A stretch of 49,896 nt of DNA. It comes from Mycobacterium sp. Its GTDB lineage: Bacteria > Actinomycetota > Actinomycetes > Mycobacteriales > Mycobacteriaceae. Positions 32,796-41,676 of the stretch are shown piece by piece (the first letter of the stretch is position 1; every line of letters starts with the position of its first letter). The notes below the pieces were generated by a model that saw nothing but the letters and a program-made list of their open reading frames with translations, did no database searches and had not been told where the DNA came from. The translations under genes and the position numbers were made by a program. The stretch lies in assembly GCF_025965855.1 (NCBI RefSeq), contig NZ_JAOPWB010000308.1, positions 1 through 49,896 on the forward strand, in the 5' to 3' direction.

Positions 32796-33083
32796 GTCCA
32801 AAGTCCTTCCGATGCGGGTCGTGTACGCAGGCAACTCCGACCAGACGGACGTTGTTGCGCGCAATAACGGACAACGTCGGGCTCCGAGACTATTGAGCTG
32901 GCCACCCTCGGCGCATCAGGGGTTTTCCTACAGTTTCGGACGCGATCGATCCAATCTCGCGCCTTGTGCAATGCGCCGACCGCTTTTGGAGGTGGTCAGT
33001 GAGTAGCGGATATCCGTATGGGTAAGGGCTGGAGACGCTGCCCGAATCGCCTACCAGGCTACAGATGAAGTGCCGTTGAGCTG

Positions 33084-33260
33084 CTATTTGAGTCGTGGGG
33101 CGGGCTCTCTCGTGGCTGGGCGGCTTGCCGGTAGCCCGACAGCCGCCAAGGCGGGTCGGAGCAGCTTCTTGTAGAACGCGCCGGGGTCGACAGGCTCCAA
33201 GAAGTCCAGCGGCGCAACCGCCCGAAACCCCCGCCGGCGCGCGCCGCGTTCCATGCTTCC
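33084..33260 (-). pseudogene. Possible tyrosine-recombinase (integrase) fragment
   Basis: On the reverse strand the frame reads 'APLDFLEPVDPGAFYKKLL' then 'RPALAAVGLPASRPATRE' and stops at 33084. The pattern DPxxFYxxxxRPALxxxGLP is what precedes the HxLRHT box in many actinobacterial integrases; the catalytic box itself is missing. The 300 bases on either side hold no other gene I can support (32796-33083 is noncoding as far as I can see). Confidence 0.35.
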
Positions 33261-33395
33261 GCACGGGGATGGGCAGGTGCAGACTTGTGGCATGGAGGTA
33301 TGTGAGCTCACCGCCGTCGCGCTGACCGTAGCGCTCCTGCGCCCGTCGTGGTCGCTGCGGCGGGCCCACGCGTCGACGTCAACGCGGCTGGCGTG

Positions 33396-34874
33396 ATGGT
33401 GCCCGCCGGCGGGCCGGAGCCCCAGCCGCATCGCCAGCTGAACGGCATCTCGGACGTACGCGCGTTCTTTCACACCAACGCCGTGCCGCTGTACTTCATC
33501 TCGCCGACCCCGTTCAACCTGCTAGGCATCGACCGCTGGGTACGAAACTTCTTTTACCTGACCTACTTTGAGTCTTTCGAGGGCACACACTCGCGCGTGT
33601 TTGTGCCCCGGCGGCGCGACCGCATTGATTTCGGGTCCATGGGGGATGTGTGCAACCACCTCCTGCGTGATCCCGAGACACTCGAGTTCATCGCGGGCCG
33701 AGGGCCCGGCGGCAAGGCCTGCTTCGTCATGATGGACGAGGAGACGCAGGCCCTCGCGCGCCAGGCTGGGCTGGAGGTCATGCACCCTCCGGTCGAGTTG
33801 CGCCATCGGCTGGGCTCCAAGATCGTCATGACACGCCTGGCCGACGAGGCGGGTGTGCCGAGCGTGCCGCACGCGATCGGGCGGGTCGGCTCCTACGACG
33901 AGTTGCAATCGCTGGCGCAGAGCGCCGGACTGGGAGATGACCTCGTCGTCGTGGCGGCTTATGGCGACGCCGGCAGCGCGGTGTTCTTCGTGCGCGGCCA
34001 GCGCGACTGGGACGATCACGCTGGTGACCTGGCCGGCCAGGATGTCAAAGCGATGAAGCGCATCCGCAATGTCGAGGTGTGCCTCGAGGGCACGGTCACC
34101 CGCCACGGCACCGTGATCGGCCCGGCGATGACGAGTCTCGTCGGTTATCCGGAGCTGACGCCGCGCAAGGGCGGCTGGTGCGGCAATGACATCTGGCGCG
34201 AGGTGCTGCCGCCCGCGCAGACCCGCGTCGCCCGCGAGATCGTGCGAAAGCTGGGCGGCATCCTGAGCCGCGAGGGGTACCGCGGCTACTTCGAGGTGGA
34301 CCTCTTGCATGACCTGGACTCCGACGAGCTCTATCTCGGCGAGGTGAACCCCCGCCTGAGCGGCGCCAGCCCGATGACGAACTTGACCACCGAGGCCTAC
34401 GCCGACATGCCGCTGTTCCTCTTCCACCTGCTCGAGTACATGGACGTGGACTACGAACTCGACATCGACGAGATCAATTCGCGCTGGGAGCGGGGCTATG
34501 GCGAGGACGAGGTCTGGGGTCAGCTGATAATCAGTGAGACCTCACAAGATGTCGAGATATTCACCGCGACGCCACGCACCGGTGTGTGGCGCATCGACGA
34601 CGACGGTCGGGTTTCGTTTGCGCGGCCTGCCAACGACTGGGCCACACTGCTCGACGGGTCCGAGGCCTTTTACATGCGGGTCGCGGCGCCCGGCGACTTA
34701 CGCTGCGAGGGCGCGCAACTCGGCGTGCTCGTCACCCGCGGGCACCTGCAGACCGACGACTACCAACTCACCGAGCGCTGCCGTCGCTGGGTCAAAGGCA
34801 TCAAGGCGAAGTTCGCCTCGACACCACTGGCGCCGGCCACGCCGATCGTCTCGCGGCTCGTCGCTCGAGCGTGA
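33396..34874 (+). CDS. ATP-grasp ligase/carboxylase-like protein
   Basis: About 492 residues from ATG 33396; GTG 33348 is in frame and possible, and neither has a clear ribosome site. The fold reads as ATP-grasp: a preATP-grasp start (AVPLYFISPTPFNLLGIDRW), 'GSKIVMTRLADEAGVPSVPH' where carboxylate-amine ligases open the ATP-binding lobe, a lid segment with 'KRIRNVEVCLEGTVTRHG', and the metal-ligand block 'YRGYFEVDLLH' and LGEVNPRLSGASPMTN. Such enzymes activate a carboxylate as acyl-phosphate and join it to an amine or thiol. The C-terminal 100 residues are not a biotin domain, so a biotin carboxylase role is unlikely. Its stop overlaps the next start (GTGA), a tight operon with the serine hydrolase. 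Confidence 0.75.
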   Translation: MVPAGGPEPQPHRQLNGISDVRAFFHTNAVPLYFISPTPFNLLGIDRWVRNFFYLTYFESFEGTHSRVFVPRRRDRIDFGSMGDVCNHLLRDPETLEFIAGRGPGGKACFVMMDEETQALARQAGLEVMHPPVELRHRLGSKIVMTRLADEAGVPSVPHAIGRVGSYDELQSLAQSAGLGDDLVVVAAYGDAGSAVFFVRGQRDWDDHAGDLAGQDVKAMKRIRNVEVCLEGTVTRHGTVIGPAMTSLVGYPELTPRKGGWCGNDIWREVLPPAQTRVAREIVRKLGGILSREGYRGYFEVDLLHDLDSDELYLGEVNPRLSGASPMTNLTTEAYADMPLFLFHLLEYMDVDYELDIDEINSRWERGYGEDEVWGQLIISETSQDVEIFTATPRTGVWRIDDDGRVSFARPANDWATLLDGSEAFYMRVAAPGDLRCEGAQLGVLVTRGHLQTDDYQLTERCRRWVKGIKAKFASTPLAPATPIVSRLVARA

Positions 34875-36064
34875 GTAGCCGCGGCGAACCTGGCCGCGTC
34901 CCGGCCGGCATCTCACTGGAAAACTGGCTGTCGGAGCCATATTCGCGTTGGTCATTCCAGCACGTCGAAGACTTCGTGCCGACCGCGGTGATCTCGCGCG
35001 GGACCGGACCGACCGCCGCGTTGCCCGCAGCCAGCGCTCCGATCGCCGAGATCCCGGTGACCGGCACTGACGGCGCGGCCACCACTGTTGGCGCGGTGAT
35101 GGCGACCACCGCGACGGACGGGTGGGCTGTCGCGCACCGCGGTTCGATGGTGGCCGAGGAGTACGTCGACGACTTGGGGCCCCGGACGCGGCACCTGCTG
35201 TTCTCGGTGAGCAAGTCGCTTGTGGCTGCGGTGGTTGGCGCGCTGCACGGGGCCGGTGCGATCGACCTCGGCGCGCCGGTCACGACTTTCGTTCCCGCCC
35301 TGGTGAACTGCGGCTACGCCGGTGCGACGGTGCGCCAGTTGCTGGACATGAGGTCGGGCATCGCCTTCTCAGACAATTACCTCCACCCGACCGCGGAGAT
35401 ACACGTCCTCGACCAGGCGATCGGGTGGGCGCCCAGGAGCAGTCCGAACGTCCCCTCCACGTTGCGTGACTTCTTGCTGACCTTGCAACAGAAATCGCCT
35501 CACGGCGGCCCGTTCGAATATCGCTCGTGCGAAACCGACGTACTCGGCTGGATCTGCGAGGTCGCAGGCGGCCAGCGGATGGCCGAGCTGATGTCGGAAT
35601 TGCTGTGGAGCCGCATCGGTGCCCAATGCGACGCAACCATCGGCGTGGACGCGGTCGGCAGTGGATTCTTCGATGGCGGCATCAGCGCCTGCCTTACCGA
35701 CATGATCCGTTTCGGGTCGCTCTTCGTGCGCGACGGTGTCTCGTTGACCGGTCGGCAAGTGGTGCCGGCGGCGTGGATTGTCGACACTCTCGACGGCGGT
35801 CCCGACTCGCGTCAGGCGTTCGCCGCCAGCCCCGACGACAATCAGATGCCCGGCGGCATGTACCGCAACCAAGTGTGGTTTCCCTGCCCGGGCAACAACG
35901 TCGTCTTGTGCCAGGGCATGTGCGGCCAGCTGATCTACATCAACCGCGCCGCGCAGGTGGTCGCCGCCAAGTTGTCCACCCAGCCGGACTCTGCGGGCCC
36001 GCAGACGCTGTTAGACACGCTGCGCGCATTCGACGCGGTAGCACACGAACTGGCCGGCCACTAG
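34871..36064 (+). CDS. Serine hydrolase, beta-lactamase/NylB-like fold
   Basis: 397 residues from GTG 34871, chosen for the 4-base GTGA overlap with the upstream gene. Class C beta-lactamase-type motifs: the nucleophile tetrad S112-V-S-K115 (HLLFSVSKSLVAAVVG) and a candidate tyrosine Y217 in FEYRSCETDVLGW. Other family blocks are 'VRQLLDMRSGIAFSDNY' and 'ISACLTDMIRFGSLFVRDG'. The closest pattern is the 6-aminohexanoate-dimer hydrolase/esterase group, which cuts small amides or esters. No signal peptide is seen, so it probably acts in the cytoplasm, on the same metabolite as its ATP-grasp partner. Substrate unknown. Confidence 0.8.
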   Translation: MSSRGEPGRVPAGISLENWLSEPYSRWSFQHVEDFVPTAVISRGTGPTAALPAASAPIAEIPVTGTDGAATTVGAVMATTATDGWAVAHRGSMVAEEYVDDLGPRTRHLLFSVSKSLVAAVVGALHGAGAIDLGAPVTTFVPALVNCGYAGATVRQLLDMRSGIAFSDNYLHPTAEIHVLDQAIGWAPRSSPNVPSTLRDFLLTLQQKSPHGGPFEYRSCETDVLGWICEVAGGQRMAELMSELLWSRIGAQCDATIGVDAVGSGFFDGGISACLTDMIRFGSLFVRDGVSLTGRQVVPAAWIVDTLDGGPDSRQAFAASPDDNQMPGGMYRNQVWFPCPGNNVVLCQGMCGQLIYINRAAQVVAAKLSTQPDSAGPQTLLDTLRAFDAVAHELAGH

Positions 36065-36135
36065 TTAGACCGAGTTCCGATTGACCGTCGTCCGCGGCGC
36101 CGATCCTGGTAGTAGCGCAGTGGCTGATAACCAAA

Positions 36136-36581
36136 TCAGTGCGCGCTGCTGCGCGGAATCCTCCCGGCGTAGCCGTCCCAGCCGTTCGTCACCTCGGCGA
36201 TCTGCCCGTTGCCAATCTCGTGAATGATTGCGTCGGGTCAGCAGCGATGCACGCGTCGGCGAACACATCGCGGTGGTGTGAAATCGGTTGTAGCTAACGC
36301 CTTCGGCGCAGATCCGATCCATCGTCGCCGTGCGCACCTCGCCGCCGAGGTGGTCGGCAGTCCTGGGCCGGCGTCGTCGATCAGCACGATCACGATATTC
36401 GGCGAATCGTCGTGCAACCGAGATGGAGTGACACGCTGGGCGTACGTGGACTCCTGCAGCATGCGGCCAGCGATGCTGGCTGACGGCGTGGACGGACACG
36501 GCAGCGTCGCCCGCCCGGCAGCTTCGGGGCCACCACCCCACCCGTTGATTCCAGGCCAAGGTTTGTGGTGCCATCCGACAT
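36136..36581 (-). pseudogene. Arylsulfatase, truncated and frameshifted
   Basis: ATG 36581 has AGGGGAG just upstream and begins 'MSDGTTNLGLESTGG'. Further on, in other frames, come SPNIVIVLIDDAGPGLP (sulfatase metal-binding start), then 'FGGEVRTATMDRICAEG', 'YNRFHTTAMCSPTRASLLT' with the CxPxR signature whose cysteine becomes formylglycine, then 'GNGQIAEVTNGWDGYAG' and a TGA at 36136. At least two frame changes are needed, and only about 140 of the usual several hundred residues are left. It cannot make an active enzyme. Confidence 0.6.
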
Positions 36582-37040
36582 GGCTGCTCCCCTTGCTCGA
36601 AGCTGCAAGGCAGTCGCCGACGCGGCCAACCCTGACTCACGACGCCCCAAATCTACTCCCCACGACCCCGTCGGGCAGCGCGTCCGAACCGCGCTCTCCA
36701 GCCTTACGTCTTGCCGCTCGGCGGCCGCCACCTCGGCGTTGAAGACCACCCCGTTTGGTGCGTCGGCGTCTCGCCGGGCGAGCGATTTCAGCACGAAGCC
36801 GGGTGCGCTGACTGCCTCGATGGGCTTGGACCGGATCACCGGTTCGGCATTGCGTTGGCACACCACTTCGAGGATGTAGTCCACGGGCGGCACTTCGCGT
36901 CCGGTCTCGAGGTGGAGCCGATCCATCCGCGCCGCCAACGGGCAATGGTCGACAGCGGCTGCTATTGGGTGCTCTGCGGACTGTGTGCGGACTGGAAGCA
37001 AATCCCAGGAGCTGCCTGCCGGCAACGCTTGCCCCGGCAT
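36582..37040 (-). other. Weakly supported open frame upstream of the arylsulfatase remnant
   Basis: The reverse-strand frame starting at ATG 37040 reads 'MDRLHLETGREVPPVDYI', 'EPVIRSKPIEAVSAPGFV' and 'PNGVVFNAEVAAAERQDV', with G/C at most third positions, as in real mycobacterial genes. It has no clear end before running into the arylsulfatase remnant, no ribosome site and no recognised family. It may be the remains of another gene in this decayed stretch. Confidence 0.3.
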
Positions 37041-37427
37041 GCATCACTTCACAGATGACTTATGATTGCGAGCCCCCAGTCGGCATGCCTGACCGGTCTC
37101 ATGGGTCACTGATCGGCAAATCCCTTTCGCACGTTAGTGGATAGTCTCCGGCTCGGGTCAGCGGTCGCGTTTCTGCGGAGTTCGGCACGCCTGACGGCAC
37201 CGGTGGCTTGGGCGTGCCACCACCGCGTTCGAAGCGATGGGCAAGGACCGATCGGGATATTCCGGGTCGACGCGGGTCATCTCGGTCCAGGCTGCCCGGC
37301 CACAGACTCGCGTTGATTCATGTGGGCTGAACCCTGTTGGCAGCATTACGAACCCGCCGTATTCAACCGTATTCGGCTGCGGCGGGTCGCGTTATGAATA
37401 GTGTTACCGCGGGTTACCGTGTTGCCA
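37041..37427. other. Intergenic region, 387 bases
   Basis: No gene seen. It holds an 8-base inverted repeat ACCCGCCG/CGGCGGGT (37352-37359 and 37380-37387) 40 bases before the amidase start, around two near-copies of CCGTATTC; this could be a regulatory hairpin. Confidence 0.35.
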
Positions 37428-38645
37428 ATGCCTAATTGGTGTGGGTGCTCAACGTCACCGTCTGTTTCGCGCCGTAATGTCCTCAAATACGTTGCGGCCG
37501 CACCAATTATGCTGGGTTTGGGCACCGCCGCATCAGGGCTGGCCCAACCCCCGAGCGCGAGGGCGGATCCGGTCTTGGTTGCGGCGGTCGAAACGCCCGG
37601 GCAGGCGCCCAATATCATCAGTCGCGCCCAGTGGGGCGCCGACGAGTCGATTCGCAGCCGAGCACCGACGTACGACAACGGAATCAAGGCCGGCATCGTG
37701 CACCATACCGCCGGCGTAAATGATTACGCGCAGCAGGATTCGGCGGCAATTGTGCGGTCGATCTACGACTACCACACCCGCACCCTGGGCTGGTCGGACA
37801 TCGCCTATAACGCCCTGGTCGACAAGTACGGTCAGGTATTCGAGGGACGATTCGGCGGGATGACCAGATCGGTTCAGGGCACCCACACTGGCGGGTTCAA
37901 CCGCAATACGTGGGCGGTGTGCATGATCGGCGAGTTCGACACGGTGGGCCCCACGCCAGTTCAGGTGCACACCGTCGGGCGCCTGCTCGGGTGGCGGCTG
38001 TCCATGGATGGCATCGACCCGAAGGGCACCGTCGCGTTGACATCGGACGGGGGCCCCTACACCCGTTTCCCCCGAGGCGCCGCCGCGAGCCTGTCGTGCA
38101 TTTTTGCCCACCGCGACGTCAGCGATACTGATTGCCCCGGCAACCTCGGATATGCCTTGATGAACCAGATTCGCGACATTGCCGCGCGATTCAACAATCG
38201 CCCCAGCGCCCAGGATCTGGCGCAGTCGCTACAAGGTAGTGCTATCTATGACCGGTGGCAGGCGATGGGCGGCATCGATAGCGCACTGGGCGCACCGACG
38301 TCGCCGGAATCGCAAGGGGCGGGAGCCACGCGCTACGTCATCTTCGACAAAGGGGCGATGTACTGGTCACTGGCCAGCGCGGCCCAGCCCGTCACCGGCG
38401 CCATCTACGCCGCGTGGGGCACCCTCGGCTACGAACACAGCGCGCTGGGGCTGCCGACCAGCGCCGAAATCCAGGAACCCGAGTGGGTTGTCCAGAATTT
38501 TCAACACGGCACTTTGAACGTTGATCGGCGCAGCCGGGCAGTCATTAGCGTGATCGACGGTGTCGCTGGACTGGTGCCGGCGCCGTCAGCAGACGGGCCG
38601 CCCGTGCAGCTTGAGCGGTTTTCGCCGGCGCGCAACCGCGTTTGA
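37428..38645 (+). CDS. Tat-exported N-acetylmuramoyl-L-alanine amidase/PGRP with LGFP repeats (Rv3811-like)
   Basis: 405 residues from ATG 37428 (GTG 37419 and 37401 are alternatives). A twin-arginine signal SRRNVLKYV at residues 14-22 is followed by a hydrophobic core and an SARA cleavage site. The amidase_2/PGRP domain covers about 60-255: 'SRAQWGADESIR', IVHHTAGVNDY (zinc His), 'DIAYNALVDKYGQVFEGR', 'GTHTGGFNRNTWAVCMIG' and 'FAHRDVSDTDCPG' (second zinc His and Cys). Two LGFP-type repeats at the C-terminus (MGGIDSALGAPTS, 'LGYEHSALGLPTSAE') should bind the arabinogalactan-peptidoglycan wall. It cleaves the stem peptide from muramic acid. Catalytic positions are complete. Confidence 0.87.
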   Translation: MPNWCGCSTSPSVSRRNVLKYVAAAPIMLGLGTAASGLAQPPSARADPVLVAAVETPGQAPNIISRAQWGADESIRSRAPTYDNGIKAGIVHHTAGVNDYAQQDSAAIVRSIYDYHTRTLGWSDIAYNALVDKYGQVFEGRFGGMTRSVQGTHTGGFNRNTWAVCMIGEFDTVGPTPVQVHTVGRLLGWRLSMDGIDPKGTVALTSDGGPYTRFPRGAAASLSCIFAHRDVSDTDCPGNLGYALMNQIRDIAARFNNRPSAQDLAQSLQGSAIYDRWQAMGGIDSALGAPTSPESQGAGATRYVIFDKGAMYWSLASAAQPVTGAIYAAWGTLGYEHSALGLPTSAEIQEPEWVVQNFQHGTLNVDRRSRAVISVIDGVAGLVPAPSADGPPVQLERFSPARNRV

Positions 38646-38777
38646 CCGGGCGCGCAGTCTCGAGAAAATCACCTCAGAGTATGCGGGCTGTTTCCACAGC
38701 GCGCCGCTAGACCGAAATGATCAAGCCGAGCGAAACACTGGGCTGCAGCGGCCCGCGCTGGCACGCTAGCGGTTCGT

Positions 38778-38848
38778 GCGGGTGTGGCTGAGTGGCTAGG
38801 CAGCGGCCTGCAAAGCCGTATACACGGGTTCAAATCCCGTCACTCGCT
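38778..38848 (+). tRNA. tRNA-Cys(GCA)
   Basis: Cloverleaf found by eye: acceptor strands GCGGGTG (38778-38784) and CACTCGC (38841-38847) pair with one G-U; anticodon stem GCGGC/GCCGT around loop CTGCAAA with anticodon GCA at 38810-38812; T-arm ACGGG-TTCAAAT-CCCGT. The discriminator base is U (38848), as expected for cysteine. CCA is not encoded. A CGGC-GAAA-GCCG hairpin follows at 38849-38860. Confidence 0.93.
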
Positions 38849-38895
38849 CGGCGAAAGCCGCGCCACTCGACGACGGCGGAGGGCCGCACGTGCAG

Positions 38896-40041
38896 TTAGG
38901 GGCGGGCGTGGGGAGTCACGAGGAACTTCTCTCCGGTCGCTCGTTTGACGTATTCGTTGAACGCATCGGGATCGAGCATGCCGACGAGTGAAACCTCCCG
39001 GGTGTAGCTACTGGCGAACGTCGTGGTGAGCTCCGCGGCCACCCGCGCCCGCAGCCGGCCGAACGTCTCGGCCCCTGCGCCCTGAAGAAATGGGGTGAGC
39101 AGCCATCCCCCGACGCCCCAAGCCATCCCGAAGTTCCTGGTGAGTACCGTCGGACCGGTGTCGAGTGCGCCGTAGATGTACACCTGCTTGTGGATGTTCG
39201 ATCCGTAGCGCGAGTACTGCGCCGCGGTCGCGTTGGCCGCTTCCTCCATACCGTTGAGGATCTGGCTTGCCAGCGTTCCACCACCCGTGGCATCAAAGGC
39301 GAGCGTCGCGGTGGTCGATTTGAGAGCCTCGACGAGATCTGTCGCGAAAGACGGCGATGCCGAGTTGAGGACATAGGTTGCGCCGAGCGACCTGAGCAAC
39401 TCCTCTTGCTCGGGTTTGCGAACGATATTGACCAGCGGTATCCCGTCTTTCTGGCAGAGCTTGACCAGCATCTGGCCGAGGTTCGACGCCGCGGCGGTGT
39501 GCAGCAGGCCGGAATGTCCTTCGCGGCGCATGGTTTCGGTCATACCGAGTGCCGTCATCGGATTGACGAACGACGATGCCCCATCCCGCGCTGTGGCCCC
39601 GTCGGGCAGGACCAGGCATGCCGACGCGTCGACCGCTCGGTATTGCGAGTACATCGCACCGCCCGCAATCGCCACCGTTTTTCCCACGAGGGCCTGGGCT
39701 GCTGCGGATGACCCCGCGGCCACCACGGTGCCTGCGCCCTCGTTACCCACCGGAAGCGATTTATCGAGTCGCGCCGAAAGCGGCCCTAGGGCGGCCTCGC
39801 CGACCGAGGCGGTGACGATGGGACGCTCGGGCGTGCCCGCGACCGTCGCGGTAGCCATGTCCGCGCTTGCGATGAGAAGGCCTAAGTCTGACGGGTTGAT
39901 CGGCGAGGCTTCCACACGCACCAGAACCTCATTGGCACGGGGGGCTGGAACCGCAACTTCGTGCAGCGAGAGTTCGAGCGTGCCACCAGATGTCACCAGC
40001 GAACGCAGCTCTAAGGCAGTATCAGGCAAATCTCCGGTCAT
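38896..40041 (-). CDS. MDR-superfamily zinc-binding-dehydrogenase-like oxidoreductase
   Basis: 381 residues. N-terminal GroES-like domain (ANEVLVRVEASPINPSDLG, 'LPVGNEGAGTVVAAGSSA') and a C-terminal Rossmann domain ('NPMTALGMTETMRREGHSG', 'HTAAASNLGQMLVKLCQKDG', 'GATYVLNSASPSF'). The usual zinc cysteines are absent, so it belongs with the quinone-oxidoreductase-type, NAD(P)H-using members despite the Pfam name. The AASNLGQM nucleotide loop replaces the standard AAxGGVG. Single gene; GAGG stands upstream of its ATG. Substrate unknown. Confidence 0.82.
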   Translation of the reverse strand: MTGDLPDTALELRSLVTSGGTLELSLHEVAVPAPRANEVLVRVEASPINPSDLGLLIASADMATATVAGTPERPIVTASVGEAALGPLSARLDKSLPVGNEGAGTVVAAGSSAAAQALVGKTVAIAGGAMYSQYRAVDASACLVLPDGATARDGASSFVNPMTALGMTETMRREGHSGLLHTAAASNLGQMLVKLCQKDGIPLVNIVRKPEQEELLRSLGATYVLNSASPSFATDLVEALKSTTATLAFDATGGGTLASQILNGMEEAANATAAQYSRYGSNIHKQVYIYGALDTGPTVLTRNFGMAWGVGGWLLTPFLQGAGAETFGRLRARVAAELTTTFASSYTREVSLVGMLDPDAFNEYVKRATGEKFLVTPHARP

Positions 40042-40319
40042 GGGTGGTGCCTCGTTCCTGTAACGGACGGATGCTCAGACCATATGAACTCACAACGCCG
40101 TCAGAAATCTTCCCTGGTCGGTTGCGCGAGCCGGCACCCGGCCGTCTCCTTTTTGGTCCAGCGCGCGACGCGGTTGTGCCGAACGAACTACCAACGGGTA
40201 CGCGGTTTATTTCGAAGCCGTGCTGCCTGGGTGGCTATCAGCCCTGGCGGGATCGACCATCTAACTTGCTTGATCTGATTTTGGACCTCGATGGCGAGGT
40301 CGAACTGCCAGCGCATCAC
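40042..40319. other. Intergenic region, 278 bases
   Basis: No gene I can support. A plus-strand frame includes 'LPTGTRFISKP', reminiscent of the end of a response-regulator receiver domain, but it has no beginning and no catalytic Asp. Confidence 0.3.
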
Positions 40320-41018
40320 CTATGGGACCGGCTGGTGCCCATCAAAGTGAGAATCGTCGATCGGCCAACATAGACTCGCGCATTTCTGAATCGGTCTGGG
40401 CCGAGTCTTGCTCAGGCTTGGGCTCCATTGCCAACTTGTTTCGACAGCGTTGGCGGCGCGGTCGCCGTCACGCTCACCGACGCTGCAGTGCAGGGTCCGG
40501 TGTGCGATGTCGCAGGTTTCGACAAGCACTTCGTTGTCACCAAGACCGAGCGGATTGCGGATCAGCGGCACGCCGAATCGCTCGGTTTTGCCGTAGGCTT
40601 GCAGCCGCTCGGAGATACCGGCCAACACGGCCTCGTCATCGGGACTCACCGATGAGGTGGAGCCGAACTCGGCTGGATCGGCGAACTCCATGACGATGAC
40701 GCCGACACCAGAGCTGACGTCGGGGTCGAAACGCATCGAGGTCGCGTTCAAACCTTGCCCGGTTCGCTCGACAGGCGTGGTTTGGGTTCCGCGCGGCGCA
40801 GGGATGACGCTTTCCGCAAAGACCTCTCCAGCGGCCGGTTCAAAGTGCTTGTGAAGCAGCCAGATCGCGAATCGCTGCCAGGTATCGGTCGACACGAGAT
40901 ACTGGCCCAACTGCTCAAGACAGGCGCGGTCAGCCTCGTCCAACACAGCGACGTCGGTGGTATCCATGTCGCCTAACGTCGCATAGTCCTCAACGTTGTG
41001 ATCCCGCATTGCGAGCAC
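40320..41018 (-). CDS. Hypothetical protein
   Basis: 232 residues from GTG 41018, supported by a good AAGGAG ribosome site (41026-41031, 7 bases away). The N-terminal half is acidic and helical (TDVAVLDEADRACLEQLGQY, 'TDTWQRFAIWLLHKHFEP'); the middle has 'VGVIVMEFADPAEFGSTS' and 'RFGVPLIRNPLGLGDNEVLV', a strand pattern with a conserved look; the last 50 residues are basic, low in structure and may be out of the original frame. No family recognised and no membrane segment. Stands alone. Confidence 0.6.
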   Translation of the reverse strand: MLAMRDHNVEDYATLGDMDTTDVAVLDEADRACLEQLGQYLVSTDTWQRFAIWLLHKHFEPAAGEVFAESVIPAPRGTQTTPVERTGQGLNATSMRFDPDVSSGVGVIVMEFADPAEFGSTSSVSPDDEAVLAGISERLQAYGKTERFGVPLIRNPLGLGDNEVLVETCDIAHRTLHCSVGERDGDRAANAVETSWQWSPSLSKTRPRPIQKCASLCWPIDDSHFDGHQPVP

Positions 41019-41676
41019 CGGTTTACTCCTTCCTGCAGAGGTGCGCAGACAGCTCGCGCCGGTCGCACGCGAGCACCGGTCGATGGCGCGAGCATCGCGA
41101 TGGTCACCGCCCCCGCGAAATCACCTGCATCCAAGGATTTATCAACACCGAGCGGGTCGGTTGGCTTGATTTCACGCCGTTCGGTACACCCTCTCGATGG
41201 TTGTTGTCATCACATATATGTTTGCCGTTGGGTGTTAGCCGCAGCCTCTGTGATGGTTATGGATCTGATGTGAGGTCACGCGGCGCGGACTCTCTTTGAA
41301 CCATCCCGCCCGCGCGGGAGTAAGCATAGGGATGACCACGCCGTTGGTCGTGAGCCGGCGGCTGACCCAAGCATCGCCGTTGCGGTCGCATCGGAGTTCG
41401 AGGACTGTTTTGGACGCGGGCATCGGCGCTCTGCGAGTACGGATTATGAGTCCCTGGCCAGCTCTCGGCGACCAGCGGAAGCGGTTAGCGGTGACGGCTC
41501 AAATCGCCTGTAGCGCAGCACAATTGGCTGTTACAGGTACGGTGCCACTACCACCGCGGTACGGCTACAAACCGCCCTCTGACGCCGGGGGGCGAGATGC
41601 GGCAGGGCGGTGTTAGCTGGCTGAGGCGCGCCCGCCGACACGTCGACAATGCACGAGGTGATGTGGACTTCGACGC
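41019..41676. other. Intergenic region, 658 bases
   Basis: No convincing gene. It holds a TCCCGC-CCGC-GCGGGA hairpin (41304-41319) and, at 41560-41577, the sequence TACGGCTACAAACCGCCC, which recurs at 42881-42898 with one change. Confidence 0.4.

Noticed and set aside
40110..40373. Plus-strand fragment like the end of a response-regulator receiver domain
   Set aside because: Only a dozen residues look similar; the phosphorylated Asp and the rest of the domain are missing.
41304..41319. Hairpin resembling the core of a type I-E CRISPR repeat
   Set aside because: Only a single copy is present and no cas genes lie nearby.
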